From assembly GCF_019469185.1 (NCBI RefSeq), contig NZ_CP048264.1, positions 2,666,001 to 2,730,000 of the forward strand: a stretch of 64,000 bases of DNA. The letters are read 5' to 3'. The notes under the pieces were generated by a model, which searched no databases, was not told the DNA's origin, and saw nothing but the letters and a program-made list of their open reading frames with translations. The position numbers and the translations under genes were made by a program. This stretch comes from Gilliamella sp. ESL0441 (GTDB lineage Bacteria; Pseudomonadota; Gammaproteobacteria; Enterobacterales; Orbaceae). Below, piece by piece: positions 45,967 to 55,526 of this stretch (position 1 is its first letter; every line of letters begins with the position of its first letter).

Positions 45967-46215
45967 TTATTTACCAAAAATTTTTACTCCCAAGCGACGG
46001 CATTCTAGATACCACATTCCTACCCCAGTAAGAATACCAAGGGGAGCTAATTTGCAAGCATTGTAGATATCATTAACATCAATAATAAATTCTTTTGTTT
46101 GTAAATAAGTAATATATGAAAATATTAAACTTATTATTACAACAAAAAGGAATAAAGATACCGACATTACGGTACAGACAAACAATAATGCTTTATATTT
46201 TTTATTTATTTTCAT
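45967..46215 (-). CDS. Orphan small membrane immunity protein
   Basis: This 82-residue protein has two hydrophobic segments: about residues 10-33 (ALLFVCTVMSVSLFLFVVII) and about 56-70 (PLGILTGVGMWYL). A membrane location is typical for immunity to pore-forming or membrane-targeting CDI toxins. Its start overlaps the end of a toxin remnant by 14 bases. Family unknown. Confidence 0.6.
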   Translation of the reverse strand: MKINKKYKALLFVCTVMSVSLFLFVVIISLIFSYITYLQTKEFIIDVNDIYNACKLAPLGILTGVGMWYLECRRLGVKIFGK

Positions 46216-46487
46216 GATTAAACGATTTTATTTGTTGTTCCATTTTCTTATTAATCCATTCGCTAGTAGATGAATTAAAAAGATTTCCACCGATAGCTGG
46301 ATAAGGTGATTCAACAAAATGCCCTGTTATACCTAAAACCCCTTTATTTGTTTCATGGATATATTTATTTGCTACTGGATTCATCCAAGATTGTAATGGT
46401 TTTTCTACTAATTTTCCTGCGCCATATCCAAAAGATGATGAGCCTGCACCGATTACCCCACCAATTAAAGGATTTTCATCATTTTGT
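46202..46487 (-). pseudogene. CdiA-CT toxin remnant, Gly-rich with GYGAGK motif
   Basis: The minus strand reads NPLIGGVIGAGSSSFGYGAG, KLVEKPLQSWMNPVANKYIH, ETNKGVLGITGHFVESPYPA and EWINKKMEQQIKSFNHENK before its stop, with a stop upstream at about 46488. The Gly/Ala/Ser-rich hydrophobic start resembles CT regions that precede or form membrane-active tips, which fits the membrane immunity next to it. Only about 95 codons remain and the 5' part is gone. Confidence 0.55.
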
Positions 46488-46647
46488 TACCGGAAGAAGA
46501 TAAAATCATGATTAAGATATTTTAGATGCTTTTTTTAGTAAGAAGTAGATTCAACTACTGGCTAACTAAAGCACTGAAGTAAAACAATCAGTACAAACAA
46601 TAACCAGCCACCACGGCTATCCACAACTAACGTCAAAGAAGTTAACT

Positions 46648-46805
46648 AAGGCTAAGACATATTCTAAGCTACAATCAACCACAGACAAGACGCCTACACA
46701 GCAAACCACTGAGCAATTTTATACCGTGGGTTACGTGCCACAAGGCACAAAACCCAACCCCAATTCACCATTAAAGGCCGGTGGCTGGAACAGATAGGGT
46801 TTTAT
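46648..46805 (+). pseudogene. SymE-like gene, start lost and 3' end deleted (copy G)
   Basis: The former start codon is AAG at 46648; the rest reads AKTYSKLQSTTDKTPTQQTT, EQFYTVGYVPQGTKPNPN. An indel follows, then FTIKGRWLEQIGFY, where the sequence runs directly into the 3' end of the cdiI gene on the other strand. The 5' flank is shared with copy E. Three separate lesions are visible. Confidence 0.7.
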
Positions 46806-46809
46806 GAAA

Positions 46810-47502
46810 TTATGCTATATAATTTTTATATGCAATATTACCTTTTTCACTACTATTAAAATAATTTTTAGAAAAATCATATTCTAAAAAATTAGAAGAA
46901 ATATTATTTAGATCTAGCTGAGCAATATTTCTATTTTTTATTTTTACAATTAATGCTTGGTATCTATTAATAATATCAACTTCATGATCTGTAATATAAT
47001 CTTGAAAGTCTATTGTTTGAATTAAAATATCTGATTCTTCAAAAATAAAATTTAATCTACCTGAAAAAATAATTTTTAAATTGACTTCTTTGTTGAAATA
47101 ATCAGCACTTTTTCCTGCTAACCAAATATATTTATCGCCTATATTAAAATTAGAATCTACAGAATGAAAATATTCATTTTCTTCATCATTTATTTTCAAA
47201 TATAAGTTTTTTTGCTTTTTTATAATTAATTTTGCTTTTCTAATCAAGACAACTAATATACTACTTAGATCACTTAAATCAATTTCATTTAAAGCTTTAT
47301 TCAGGATAGTTTGAGGATTTTGTTTTATGATAGGTAAATACCAAAAATCCTCACTCATATTAACTGCTATATTCTCCAATGTGACTTCAAAATCATCGGT
47401 GCTATTTTCTAAGTCAAACGATAAATAGTTTTCTATTCCTATATCATTATCCAAGCATATGAACTTTTGATAACTATCTGTTATGTCTAATTTATATTTC
47501 AT
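46810..47502 (-). CDS. cdiI: Cognate immunity protein CdiI of the active CdiA
   Basis: This 230-residue soluble protein lies 12 bases downstream of cdiA on the same strand, the invariant place of cdiI. It is Asn/Ile/Asp-rich and AT-rich in codon use, with no signal or membrane segment (YKLDITDSYQKFICLDNDIG, LVVLIRKAKLIIKKQKNLYL). The family is not recognised. The assignment rests on position. Its 3' end is directly fused to a SymE-like relic on the other strand. Confidence 0.78.
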   Translation of the reverse strand: MKYKLDITDSYQKFICLDNDIGIENYLSFDLENSTDDFEVTLENIAVNMSEDFWYLPIIKQNPQTILNKALNEIDLSDLSSILVVLIRKAKLIIKKQKNLYLKINDEENEYFHSVDSNFNIGDKYIWLAGKSADYFNKEVNLKIIFSGRLNFIFEESDILIQTIDFQDYITDHEVDIINRYQALIVKIKNRNIAQLDLNNISSNFLEYDFSKNYFNSSEKGNIAYKNYIA

Positions 47503-47514
47503 AATAAACCTTCA

Positions 47515-50500
47515 TTAATTTCTAATAAATTTATATTCAGTAATAGTAGGATTCTGTATTGGTTTACCGTTTGATTGTAAATAACCTTTACTTGGAATAA
47601 TATTTTTTTCAACTAAAGTGAAACCTTTGCTCTTTGCAATTTTTTCTATATTATTTATCGACGGATTATTCCAACTACCTTTGACAATAATTGTTCCATT
47701 TTTATCTAAAACTCTTAATACCTCATCATTAAAAGGCTTATATTTATATGGATTTTCCATAATAATGACTTTTTGAGAACCTGTTGCAATATTTGACAAA
47801 TCATTAGCATTGCCAGGATAAACATTTTTTCCCATAGGATAATCAGGATGAGATATATTATAAGCGCCTTCAATCGGTTTATTTCCTGCACCGATATTTA
47901 ATGTTCCTCCTTGTTCGGGTTTGTTTAAATATCCTCCAGTCCCCTTTCCAGAATTAATTTCTTGTTCTTTTTTTACATGGTCACCAAATTTGCTACTTTC
48001 GTTGGCTTTCTGATTGGTAGCCTGATTATCCAGTATTTTATCCTTAGTCTCTTTATAATTTCCACCACCTTGCTCGACATTTCCTTTGCCGTGTTGCGTT
48101 TCTAAGGCTGTTTTATCTAATGGTTTGTTAGCACCCGTACTCTTTCCAGCATTAGCGTTATAACCCATCGATGCAGCTAAAGATTTCGATACAGAATCCG
48201 CTATTAAAGCCCAACTATATTCCTTTTTTACTTCAAGTAAAGGTCTACCACTTACTTTTGATATTGCTTCAATGTCTTTCCAATAACTTACTGAATCCTT
48301 GTCTAATCCTAATAATATATTATAAAGGTTATTCGAATCTTCCCTGTAAACATCACTATATCTTATAGTTCTTGCAGCTTCTTTGGCATATTCATTTTGT
48401 ATTTGCCATGCTTCTTGTAGTAATCCTTGACAAGCTGAACTTGATATATTGCCTGCATAACAAGTTTCTAGCAAAACCAGATCACGTTTTTTATCCAATT
48501 TTTCAATGTACTCTAATTCTTTCTTTTCATCTTCCGTTAACTCCTCACCTTTCCAGTTCGGTTTTATCCAAGATAACTCAGCTTTTCGTCTTGCTTCGGA
48601 AACTTTTAAATAATTATTCTCAACCGCATTCTTACCTGCTGCTATACCCGTGCTGACATCACCGACATCTCCTCCGGCACTGGCTATAGCAAGTCCGGTG
48701 GCAAGTTGGGCGAGGGCACTGATATTTTCTTTTTCAGCTTCGGTTAATTCCTTAACGTCTTTTCCATAGAGCTGCTTGCGTATGATATCCGCAGCAAGTT
48801 CTCCGGTTACGGCACCGGCACCGCCGGCAAGTCCTGAGTTGCCTTGTAGTTCAGCTACCACCGCACCCAAAATCGCATGAGAAATTAAACGGGCAGTTTC
48901 ATTATCTCCTGTCTGGATTTTTATCTGCTCCGCTACCCAAGGTGCACTTGCGCCAGCCAGTCCGCCTGTGATGTTGCCGGTGATAATGCCGGTCACTATT
49001 GATATCGCACTGTCTATCCCTTTGCTAACATCACTCCCCATTCCGCCCAGATTTTTATTATTTTCTCTATTCGTTTTTAACTGCTCATCAACCGCAACGT
49101 AATAGAAGTAGTCTTTATTCTGATTATAATAATCCTCAACAGTTTTATATTTGGCTTTTTCTGCATCACTCAGCTTATTATAGGCCTTTTCCGCTTCCAG
49201 CTTTGATAACGCATCCTTATTTTTATCTACTTCATTTTGCGCCTGAATTCGGTCATACTTATTCATTACACTTTTTGCCTGCTGTGCAATGTCTTTGATA
49301 AGCTCGACCGTTTCTATTTTGTCTAACTCTTTTTGCTTATCAAATATCTGTTTCAGCGGATTATTCGCACTCTCCGTATCCCGACTTAATTCATTGATAT
49401 CCTGTTTTTGCTGCTCTTTATTGCGGATGACTAACTCGCCTTTTTCTACCGCCGATTTTGTCGTGCTTGAGTCACTATCACTGTTTTGATAAGCCGTCGG
49501 GACACCCGGACCTCCGGTTCCCCCACTCACCGAAACATGCGTCACTTTAAAGTCTGCCTTGTTTTTTATATCACTGAAGCTGATGGTGCCGGTATCAAGT
49601 TTGTTCTTACTTTTATCTTCCGCTTCCGACGCTATCACCGCACCTTTTAAGTCAGTATTATTACCCACATAAATATCATAACCGCCTTTTCCGGCAAATA
49701 TCCCCGACTGGTCTGTCACACTTGCCCATTTACTGTCTATATTCGTTGCCGATATCGAACCATTGGCACTAAATCCTGTGCCTGCCGTGCCGCTGACCGA
49801 GGCACTGATTTTCTCGTAGTCGTAATCATCCGTATCTTGCAGTGACTGAATATTCAGGTTATTCCCGACATCCATCTTCACCGTATCGCCTTTCAACTGA
49901 CCACCCACCACATTGACATCATTGCCCGTTTTGATATTCAGTTTGTTCTTGGCATCAATAACGCTTTCCGTCCATGCACTGCCATCAGCAACTTCCCGCT
50001 CCCGACTAAAATTACCGTTCGCTTTAAACCGCAGGCCACTTTCATCTCCGCCTACCTGGAATTGAATACCTGCCGCCGCACCATAACTTTTTTCATCCCG
50101 GTCACTGTGCTGCGTATTTACCGCACCAATCACATTCAAATCACGATTTGCCGTCAGGTTAATATCATTGCCGGCTTTGATATCACTGCCTTTTAACGTG
50201 ATATCACCCCCATTTTTATTCGCATCACCCGTAGCAACAATATTGATATTTTTACCCGCTGACACGCCGCTGCTAATCACATTATGTTGTTCCTGATTGA
50301 CTACACGCTCAGTCCGTTGCGTTCCCACCATGGCACTGACGCCAATCGAGGCTTGACTTTGACCTTTATCGTTCTTCAGCTGTAAATTTTGTATCTCTTC
50401 TGTAACTGTTAAACCTGACTTTATCGATTGCAACGCCATTATCTTATCGTTGTCTTTATGTTTCGCCCGCTCAAGAGCTTGCGCTGCTTCATAAACATTA

Positions 50501-53500
50501 GCAGCCGTCCCCGTTAACGCAACCGTTAATCCGGATTTTTCATAACTGTACTCTTCTTTATAGGTCGTTTTCGCATCAAGAGATGTGATTTCAACATTTT
50601 CCGCTTTTAAATTAACATCCTGCTGCGCAATAATGTCACTTCCACGTACCTTGATATCCTTGCCCGCCTGAATGTTGACATTACCTTGAGTACTGCCTAC
50701 CACACTGCCAACATAAGCTTTTTCCGTATCGGTTTGTTTTAAATCTTCTTTCGTTTTACCAATCGTGACACCCAGTCCACCACTGCTCATTAAGCCTGAT
50801 TTTTTATTGATGGTCTGTTGGTATTTATAGTAAGACTCTTCTGCAGCATCGATATTAACATTATTCCCCGCCTGCAAATTCACATCATCTGTCCCGACAA
50901 CCTGACTACCGCTCACCGTTAAATCATGACCGGCATTGAGTGTCACACTTTCACCGCTCAGACTGCTACCAATGGCCGTTTTATTATGCTCTTCACCATA
51001 GTGTGAATATTTGCTTTTCGAAAAGGTTGATTTCGTGCTCGATTTGGCGCGTGCTTCATGGTCATACGTTGCCTGCCCGGCGGTAATAAGAATATCATTT
51101 CCGGCTTGCGCAACTATGTTCCCGTCGCTGTTGATATCGCTGGCTTTTACCTTCACATCATGCCCGGCTTTCAGGGTTAAATTACCGGCCGTACTGATAG
51201 ATGAGCCTACCTCCTGCGTCGACTCGCGGCGGTCATAGTTTTTGCTGTTTAGCGTGTAATCGGTGGCATGACTGATGGTTTGGGTACCCAGAGATATATC
51301 GTTCCCCGCAATTAGCGTAGTCTCCTTACCGTTACTGATAATATCCGCCGCATTAATGTTAATATTGCGCTGACCGGTTAACCGTAATGTCCCTTCTTTG
51401 TCAGATACATACACGGTTGCCGTGTTATCTAACCAGCGCTCTTTGCCGGACTGATGTTGTTCCGTTGTTAAAATAATGTCCCGACCGGCATAGGCATCAA
51501 GCTCAGTTTTTGCCTGCAGTAAACCACTTTGGTTAATAATATCCTGTTTGGCCTCTAACCAGACACTGTCGCCGGCAATCGTTCCCCGGTTAATGATATT
51601 ATGACCACTCGCCGCTATCTTATCCCCGCTAATTACGCCCTGATTATTGATATCCTCTTGTGTCTGAATATTCACCTGACCAGCATGCACAACATTCCCT
51701 TGCAGGTTAACGCCGGTATGCTTGCCCACCAGATATAATTTAGGCACGCTGACCACTTCCACCCGACCATCCGGTAACGTGATAGCCTGATTGACCATCC
51801 ACACCATATCCGTGGTTAATGCCGCCATCTGCTCTTCGCTTAAAGCAACCCCCGGTTGCAGCTGATATTGTTTGCTATATAACTGACCGGCTAAGAGTAA
51901 ATCCCGGTACTGGTCATCACTGTTGTTATAACCGGACAGGTAACTTTTACCGGTCAGTGCAATCAACTGGTCCTGAATCAATTTCTGTTCATAGTAACCA
52001 TCACCTAACCGTTTTTGTAAACTGTCAGAATCAATAAAATCTAAGCTACTTATCCATTTTTTACGGTTAGTAAAGCGAGGGTCAGTTTCAATTAAATATA
52101 AACTCTCTTTTTCCGGTCTGATTTGAAAAATGGTATTATCCGGCAATTTAATCGGCACCACTGTCGGGTACTGAACAAATTCCGGTGGTAATACCGTTAC
52201 CCCCTGTTTATCAGCAACGGTTGATACCGGGGAAAGCTGGGTGTTTTCCGCCACCGTTAACGTGCCCAGTGACATCGCTTCGGTGGTATTGACCCCTTGA
52301 TAAGCGCCGTACTTTTGTTTGGTTTTCCAGTGGTGATCGTCTTTTTCTTTTTTGTAATGAGAAATCCTTCCGCGATTTTTATGACCTTTTGAATCCACCT
52401 CTTTAATCCAGCGTTCACCTTTGGTTTCCAGATTATCAAACTGCCTTGCATTAATTTGCATGGTCTGACCTGAAAGCAGTTGACTGTCCTGATCGGTCAC
52501 CACATCGCCCTGAATGATCAGATTTTTACCGGCCTGTATTTTGGCCGGGTCCTGATTGAGCAGCTGGCTTTCGTAAATAACCCGGTCATAGAAATACTCT
52601 ATAAAATGTTTACTGTGCCCCAGTCCCTTGACATAAAACCTGACGTGATTACCTTTGTCAAATTTAAGATGCCCCTCTCCGGTCTTTTTGCCATTTTCAT
52701 CAATAATATAGCGATATTTACCTTCACGATTGTCACTGATACGGTAACGTTTTTGATTTCCACCAAAACAACTGTATTTATCTTTGTCACCCGAGCACCA
52801 TTCATATTCATGATAACTTTTGCGGTCAACCTCAACCGGGCTGCTGATTTTGACATATAAGTCCCGGTTATCTAACTTATCCGCCGCTAAATAGAGCGAG
52901 CCACCGGCCTCTATTGTGGCACTGTGGTTACTGACCTGCTGACTGCGACCGGTCACCCCTTGTGTGCTGGCTTGCCCGCCAATAAACATCTCCCCCTGAC
53001 TTAATAATAATGCATGGTCTTTATTCAGCAGCTCCCGGGCACCGATAAGTAACCGGTCACGGGCACCAATCACCGGCGCCACCGAGCTGGCAGCGGACTT
53101 CAGGTTAGTCAGCTTGCCGGTATTAATCACCACCGCATCCCCATAAATACGACCGTTGTCGAGATTATTGAGCGTATCGGTCTGAATATCAGTCAGCCCG
53201 CCATCAATCACACCATAATTGGTGAGTGCTGTGCCCGAAATCCGGGTACTGCCCCCGGCAATATCGCCATCCTGTTGATTATAAATTTCACGGGCGGTCA
53301 GGGTTAATTGCCCCCCGGATTTAATTTGTGACTGATTGTCAATGCGGCCACTGGCAGTAAGGGTTAGCTGACCATTGGCCAGAATGGTTTGTTGATTAAT
53401 CCAGTCAGATACCACCGTCAGGAACATATCCTGACCGCTTTCTATACGACCGTTGCGATTACCGGCTAATGTGTGGCTGCCTATTTTTAACGTCGAAAGC

Positions 53501-55356
53501 GACGATATCGTCCCATCCTGATTATTCAGCGTATTCAGATACGCCTGAGCAAACCCGGCTATTGTTAACTGCCCCTGACTTAATACCTTCCCTTGCTGAT
53601 TATCAAGATATTGCGTGGTGAGATTAAGTGCGGTTTTACCAAATAAGGTTCCTTCCCGGTTATCTATCGTTGACCCGTGGAGAGTCAGCGAATCGGCACT
53701 GAGTGTGGCGTGTTTTGCCGACACGCCGTCAATGCCATGTATCGTTGCCTGACCGTCAACATACACAGCGGCATTATCAAGATTGACAGCACCCGCACGG
53801 GCATTTAATGTTAAGGTATCACTGCTTAGCTTAAGCCCCTGTCCGTCAATGGCTTTCGCGCTGATGATCGCGTTTTTTGTCGCCTGCACCGCACCGTGTA
53901 AATGCATGTGCTGCCCAGCCCTTAAGGTTAAATCGCCACCCTGTGGCACTTCACCGTCAGCGGTTACACCACTGGCCATTAACCCGGATTCGGTTTGGAC
54001 AATGTCATTAGCCGTCACAACAATATTCTTTTTGGAAAGTATGCGACCTTCCTGTTTAAACGTTTTATCACTGCCAAGTGCGATATCACCATGCGCCTGA
54101 ATATTGCCTGAGTTATTCAGGTCTCCACCGGTGTTAATCTGTAAGTTGGTCTGACTGTTAATCACCCCGGCATTACGGATGTTATCCGTCGCCTTGAGCG
54201 TTAAGTTTTCCTTGCTCAGTATCTTACCGCTATTGCTTACCTGACCGGTGGTACTGACCTGAAGACCGGCTTGACTGCCGATTGACCCGGCGTTAGTAAT
54301 GCGACCTTTTGCCTTAACCGTCATATTGCCCTGACTGACCCATGTACCGGTATTGACGATTTTCCCTTCCGTTGTCAGGCTAAAATGACCTTTACTGCTC
54401 CCTAATTCACCGGCATTACGAACCCCAACCCCTTTCTCGGTGCCCACCATCTGGATTTTACCGGCATACATCCCGCCCAGTGCTGACACATCCAGTGCCA
54501 CTTCCGGTTTTGGACTGTTATCCTCCGCTAACGGGGTGATAGTCTGTGCATTGCGGCTGACTTTATTACGACCGGTCACCACATTTAAATCATTGGCCCA
54601 TACCGCCGAATTTATTGACACCGAACGCGCAATTAAATCCGTGTAACTTTGTCCGGTGCTGTCGAGCCCTTTACCGGCTACCGAAATATGCCCCTGCTCA
54701 ACCTGATAACCGGTTAACTCTCCGTTGTCTATTATCGGTTTACCTGTGGTGAGTGTGCTTCGGTCTGCGTTAATAAAACCACACCCGTGACAGCTAATCC
54801 CGGACGGATTGGCGATGATGACCTGCGCTTTTTGACCGGCAACCTCAATGACCCCATTTAACTGGCTCGGGTTACGGGAGTTGACTTCGTTTAAGATGAT
54901 TTTTGCTGAGCCTGTTTTTAAGTACTCATTACCTTGTACATAACCGCCAATCTGAGTTTGAGTGATTTTGCCGCTGTTATTTAAAATCACCCCACGCTGT
55001 GAAACATCAAACTGCTTGTATTTATTATGAGAAAGCCCTTTTTTGTTTGGCGTCTGAATATTGACTTGTGTGACCCCATTCGCCGCCTGAATAACCTGCG
55101 CCTGCTGCGTTTTCTTTGCCTGCGGGTCGGCAATAATTTGACTGCCATGTGCCGGTAAAGAGAGGGTGACAAACCCGAATGATATCGACATCAACAAGGT
55201 AACCGGTTTTAATGTTGCCAACACGGATTTAGATGAAGTCTGACCTAAACCTGATGTTGATTTTTCGTGACCGGTAGGGGTTTTTGCTATGTCAGCCACC
55301 ACCATCTGCATGCCACGTTTTTTATTAAAGATAACCCGATATAAATCCTTATTCAT
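47515..55356 (-). CDS. cdiA: CDI toxin exoprotein CdiA (two-partner secretion)
   Basis: This 2613-residue cell-surface filament is secreted through CdiB and delivers its C-terminus into neighbours. It has an ESPR extended signal (residues 1-24) with hydrophobic core 52-68, and a TPS domain from about 90 with NPSGISCHGCGFIN (183-196). FHA repeats run to about 850, followed by a Tyr/Cys-rich segment that may be the receptor-binding region. A second repeat block spans about 1250-1900, then the pre-toxin domain ends in VENN at 2245-2248. The 365-residue tip ends with a possible class I methyltransferase-like domain (LNIGAG at 2486, ENPY at 2534). The first 80 percent is visibly GC-richer than the tip and the orphan array. 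An AAGG lies 8 bases before the ATG. Confidence 0.93.
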   Translation of the reverse strand: MNKDLYRVIFNKKRGMQMVVADIAKTPTGHEKSTSGLGQTSSKSVLATLKPVTLLMSISFGFVTLSLPAHGSQIIADPQAKKTQQAQVIQAANGVTQVNIQTPNKKGLSHNKYKQFDVSQRGVILNNSGKITQTQIGGYVQGNEYLKTGSAKIILNEVNSRNPSQLNGVIEVAGQKAQVIIANPSGISCHGCGFINADRSTLTTGKPIIDNGELTGYQVEQGHISVAGKGLDSTGQSYTDLIARSVSINSAVWANDLNVVTGRNKVSRNAQTITPLAEDNSPKPEVALDVSALGGMYAGKIQMVGTEKGVGVRNAGELGSSKGHFSLTTEGKIVNTGTWVSQGNMTVKAKGRITNAGSIGSQAGLQVSTTGQVSNSGKILSKENLTLKATDNIRNAGVINSQTNLQINTGGDLNNSGNIQAHGDIALGSDKTFKQEGRILSKKNIVVTANDIVQTESGLMASGVTADGEVPQGGDLTLRAGQHMHLHGAVQATKNAIISAKAIDGQGLKLSSDTLTLNARAGAVNLDNAAVYVDGQATIHGIDGVSAKHATLSADSLTLHGSTIDNREGTLFGKTALNLTTQYLDNQQGKVLSQGQLTIAGFAQAYLNTLNNQDGTISSLSTLKIGSHTLAGNRNGRIESGQDMFLTVVSDWINQQTILANGQLTLTASGRIDNQSQIKSGGQLTLTAREIYNQQDGDIAGGSTRISGTALTNYGVIDGGLTDIQTDTLNNLDNGRIYGDAVVINTGKLTNLKSAASSVAPVIGARDRLLIGARELLNKDHALLLSQGEMFIGGQASTQGVTGRSQQVSNHSATIEAGGSLYLAADKLDNRDLYVKISSPVEVDRKSYHEYEWCSGDKDKYSCFGGNQKRYRISDNREGKYRYIIDENGKKTGEGHLKFDKGNHVRFYVKGLGHSKHFIEYFYDRVIYESQLLNQDPAKIQAGKNLIIQGDVVTDQDSQLLSGQTMQINARQFDNLETKGERWIKEVDSKGHKNRGRISHYKKEKDDHHWKTKQKYGAYQGVNTTEAMSLGTLTVAENTQLSPVSTVADKQGVTVLPPEFVQYPTVVPIKLPDNTIFQIRPEKESLYLIETDPRFTNRKKWISSLDFIDSDSLQKRLGDGYYEQKLIQDQLIALTGKSYLSGYNNSDDQYRDLLLAGQLYSKQYQLQPGVALSEEQMAALTTDMVWMVNQAITLPDGRVEVVSVPKLYLVGKHTGVNLQGNVVHAGQVNIQTQEDINNQGVISGDKIAASGHNIINRGTIAGDSVWLEAKQDIINQSGLLQAKTELDAYAGRDIILTTEQHQSGKERWLDNTATVYVSDKEGTLRLTGQRNININAADIISNGKETTLIAGNDISLGTQTISHATDYTLNSKNYDRRESTQEVGSSISTAGNLTLKAGHDVKVKASDINSDGNIVAQAGNDILITAGQATYDHEARAKSSTKSTFSKSKYSHYGEEHNKTAIGSSLSGESVTLNAGHDLTVSGSQVVGTDDVNLQAGNNVNIDAAEESYYKYQQTINKKSGLMSSGGLGVTIGKTKEDLKQTDTEKAYVGSVVGSTQGNVNIQAGKDIKVRGSDIIAQQDVNLKAENVEITSLDAKTTYKEEYSYEKSGLTVALTGTAANVYEAAQALERAKHKDNDKIMALQSIKSGLTVTEEIQNLQLKNDKGQSQASIGVSAMVGTQRTERVVNQEQHNVISSGVSAGKNINIVATGDANKNGGDITLKGSDIKAGNDINLTANRDLNVIGAVNTQHSDRDEKSYGAAAGIQFQVGGDESGLRFKANGNFSREREVADGSAWTESVIDAKNKLNIKTGNDVNVVGGQLKGDTVKMDVGNNLNIQSLQDTDDYDYEKISASVSGTAGTGFSANGSISATNIDSKWASVTDQSGIFAGKGGYDIYVGNNTDLKGAVIASEAEDKSKNKLDTGTISFSDIKNKADFKVTHVSVSGGTGGPGVPTAYQNSDSDSSTTKSAVEKGELVIRNKEQQKQDINELSRDTESANNPLKQIFDKQKELDKIETVELIKDIAQQAKSVMNKYDRIQAQNEVDKNKDALSKLEAEKAYNKLSDAEKAKYKTVEDYYNQNKDYFYYVAVDEQLKTNRENNKNLGGMGSDVSKGIDSAISIVTGIITGNITGGLAGASAPWVAEQIKIQTGDNETARLISHAILGAVVAELQGNSGLAGGAGAVTGELAADIIRKQLYGKDVKELTEAEKENISALAQLATGLAIASAGGDVGDVSTGIAAGKNAVENNYLKVSEARRKAELSWIKPNWKGEELTEDEKKELEYIEKLDKKRDLVLLETCYAGNISSSACQGLLQEAWQIQNEYAKEAARTIRYSDVYREDSNNLYNILLGLDKDSVSYWKDIEAISKVSGRPLLEVKKEYSWALIADSVSKSLAASMGYNANAGKSTGANKPLDKTALETQHGKGNVEQGGGNYKETKDKILDNQATNQKANESSKFGDHVKKEQEINSGKGTGGYLNKPEQGGTLNIGAGNKPIEGAYNISHPDYPMGKNVYPGNANDLSNIATGSQKVIIMENPYKYKPFNDEVLRVLDKNGTIIVKGSWNNPSINNIEKIAKSKGFTLVEKNIIPSKGYLQSNGKPIQNPTITEYKFIRN
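48613..49858 (-). repeat. cdiA pre-toxin repeat, copy 1 (in the intact gene)
   Basis: This is the donor or recipient segment shared with orphan modules at 37748-39019 (full), 43474-44388, 40772-41668 and 31411-31596. Amino acid differences are few; the one larger change is a short insert/deletion near QIKIQTGDNETARLI, where other copies read KHTGHKEENGNWKTDD. High identity across copies fits recent duplication or gene conversion. Confidence 0.88.
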
Positions 55357-55468
55357 GCTAATACCCTTATATAACCTTATACTGTAATTGTTTTGTTTAT
55401 TATTGTTTTATGATGTTATTGTTTTTCTGTTAATCTATTGTTGTTTTGCTAATGTTTTCTTGAGTGAG

Positions 55469-55524
55469 TTATTGGCTGACGTTGTCCGGGACTAATCCTC
55501 TAAATTTGCAACGTCAGGCAATAA
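55469..55524 (-). promoter_or_regulatory. Large stem-loop between cdiB and cdiA
   Basis: TTATTGGCTGACGTTG and CAACGTCAGGCAATAA form a 16-base stem with one mismatch and a 24-base loop, starting 3 bases after the cdiB stop. There is no T run. It could be an attenuator or an mRNA processing and stability element that lets cdiB and cdiA be made in different amounts from one transcript. Confidence 0.55.
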
Positions 55525-55526
55525 GA

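Noticed and set aside
31300..49860. Repeat array that might suggest a CRISPR or phage-like cassette
   Set aside because: Repeats are 0.2-1.3 kb protein-coding segments with different tails, not short regularly spaced repeats; no cas genes are present.
52480..52860. 126-codon plus-strand frame inside cdiA
   Set aside because: It is antisense to a well-supported, GC-rich part of cdiA, where long spurious frames are common, and it has no recognisable domain.
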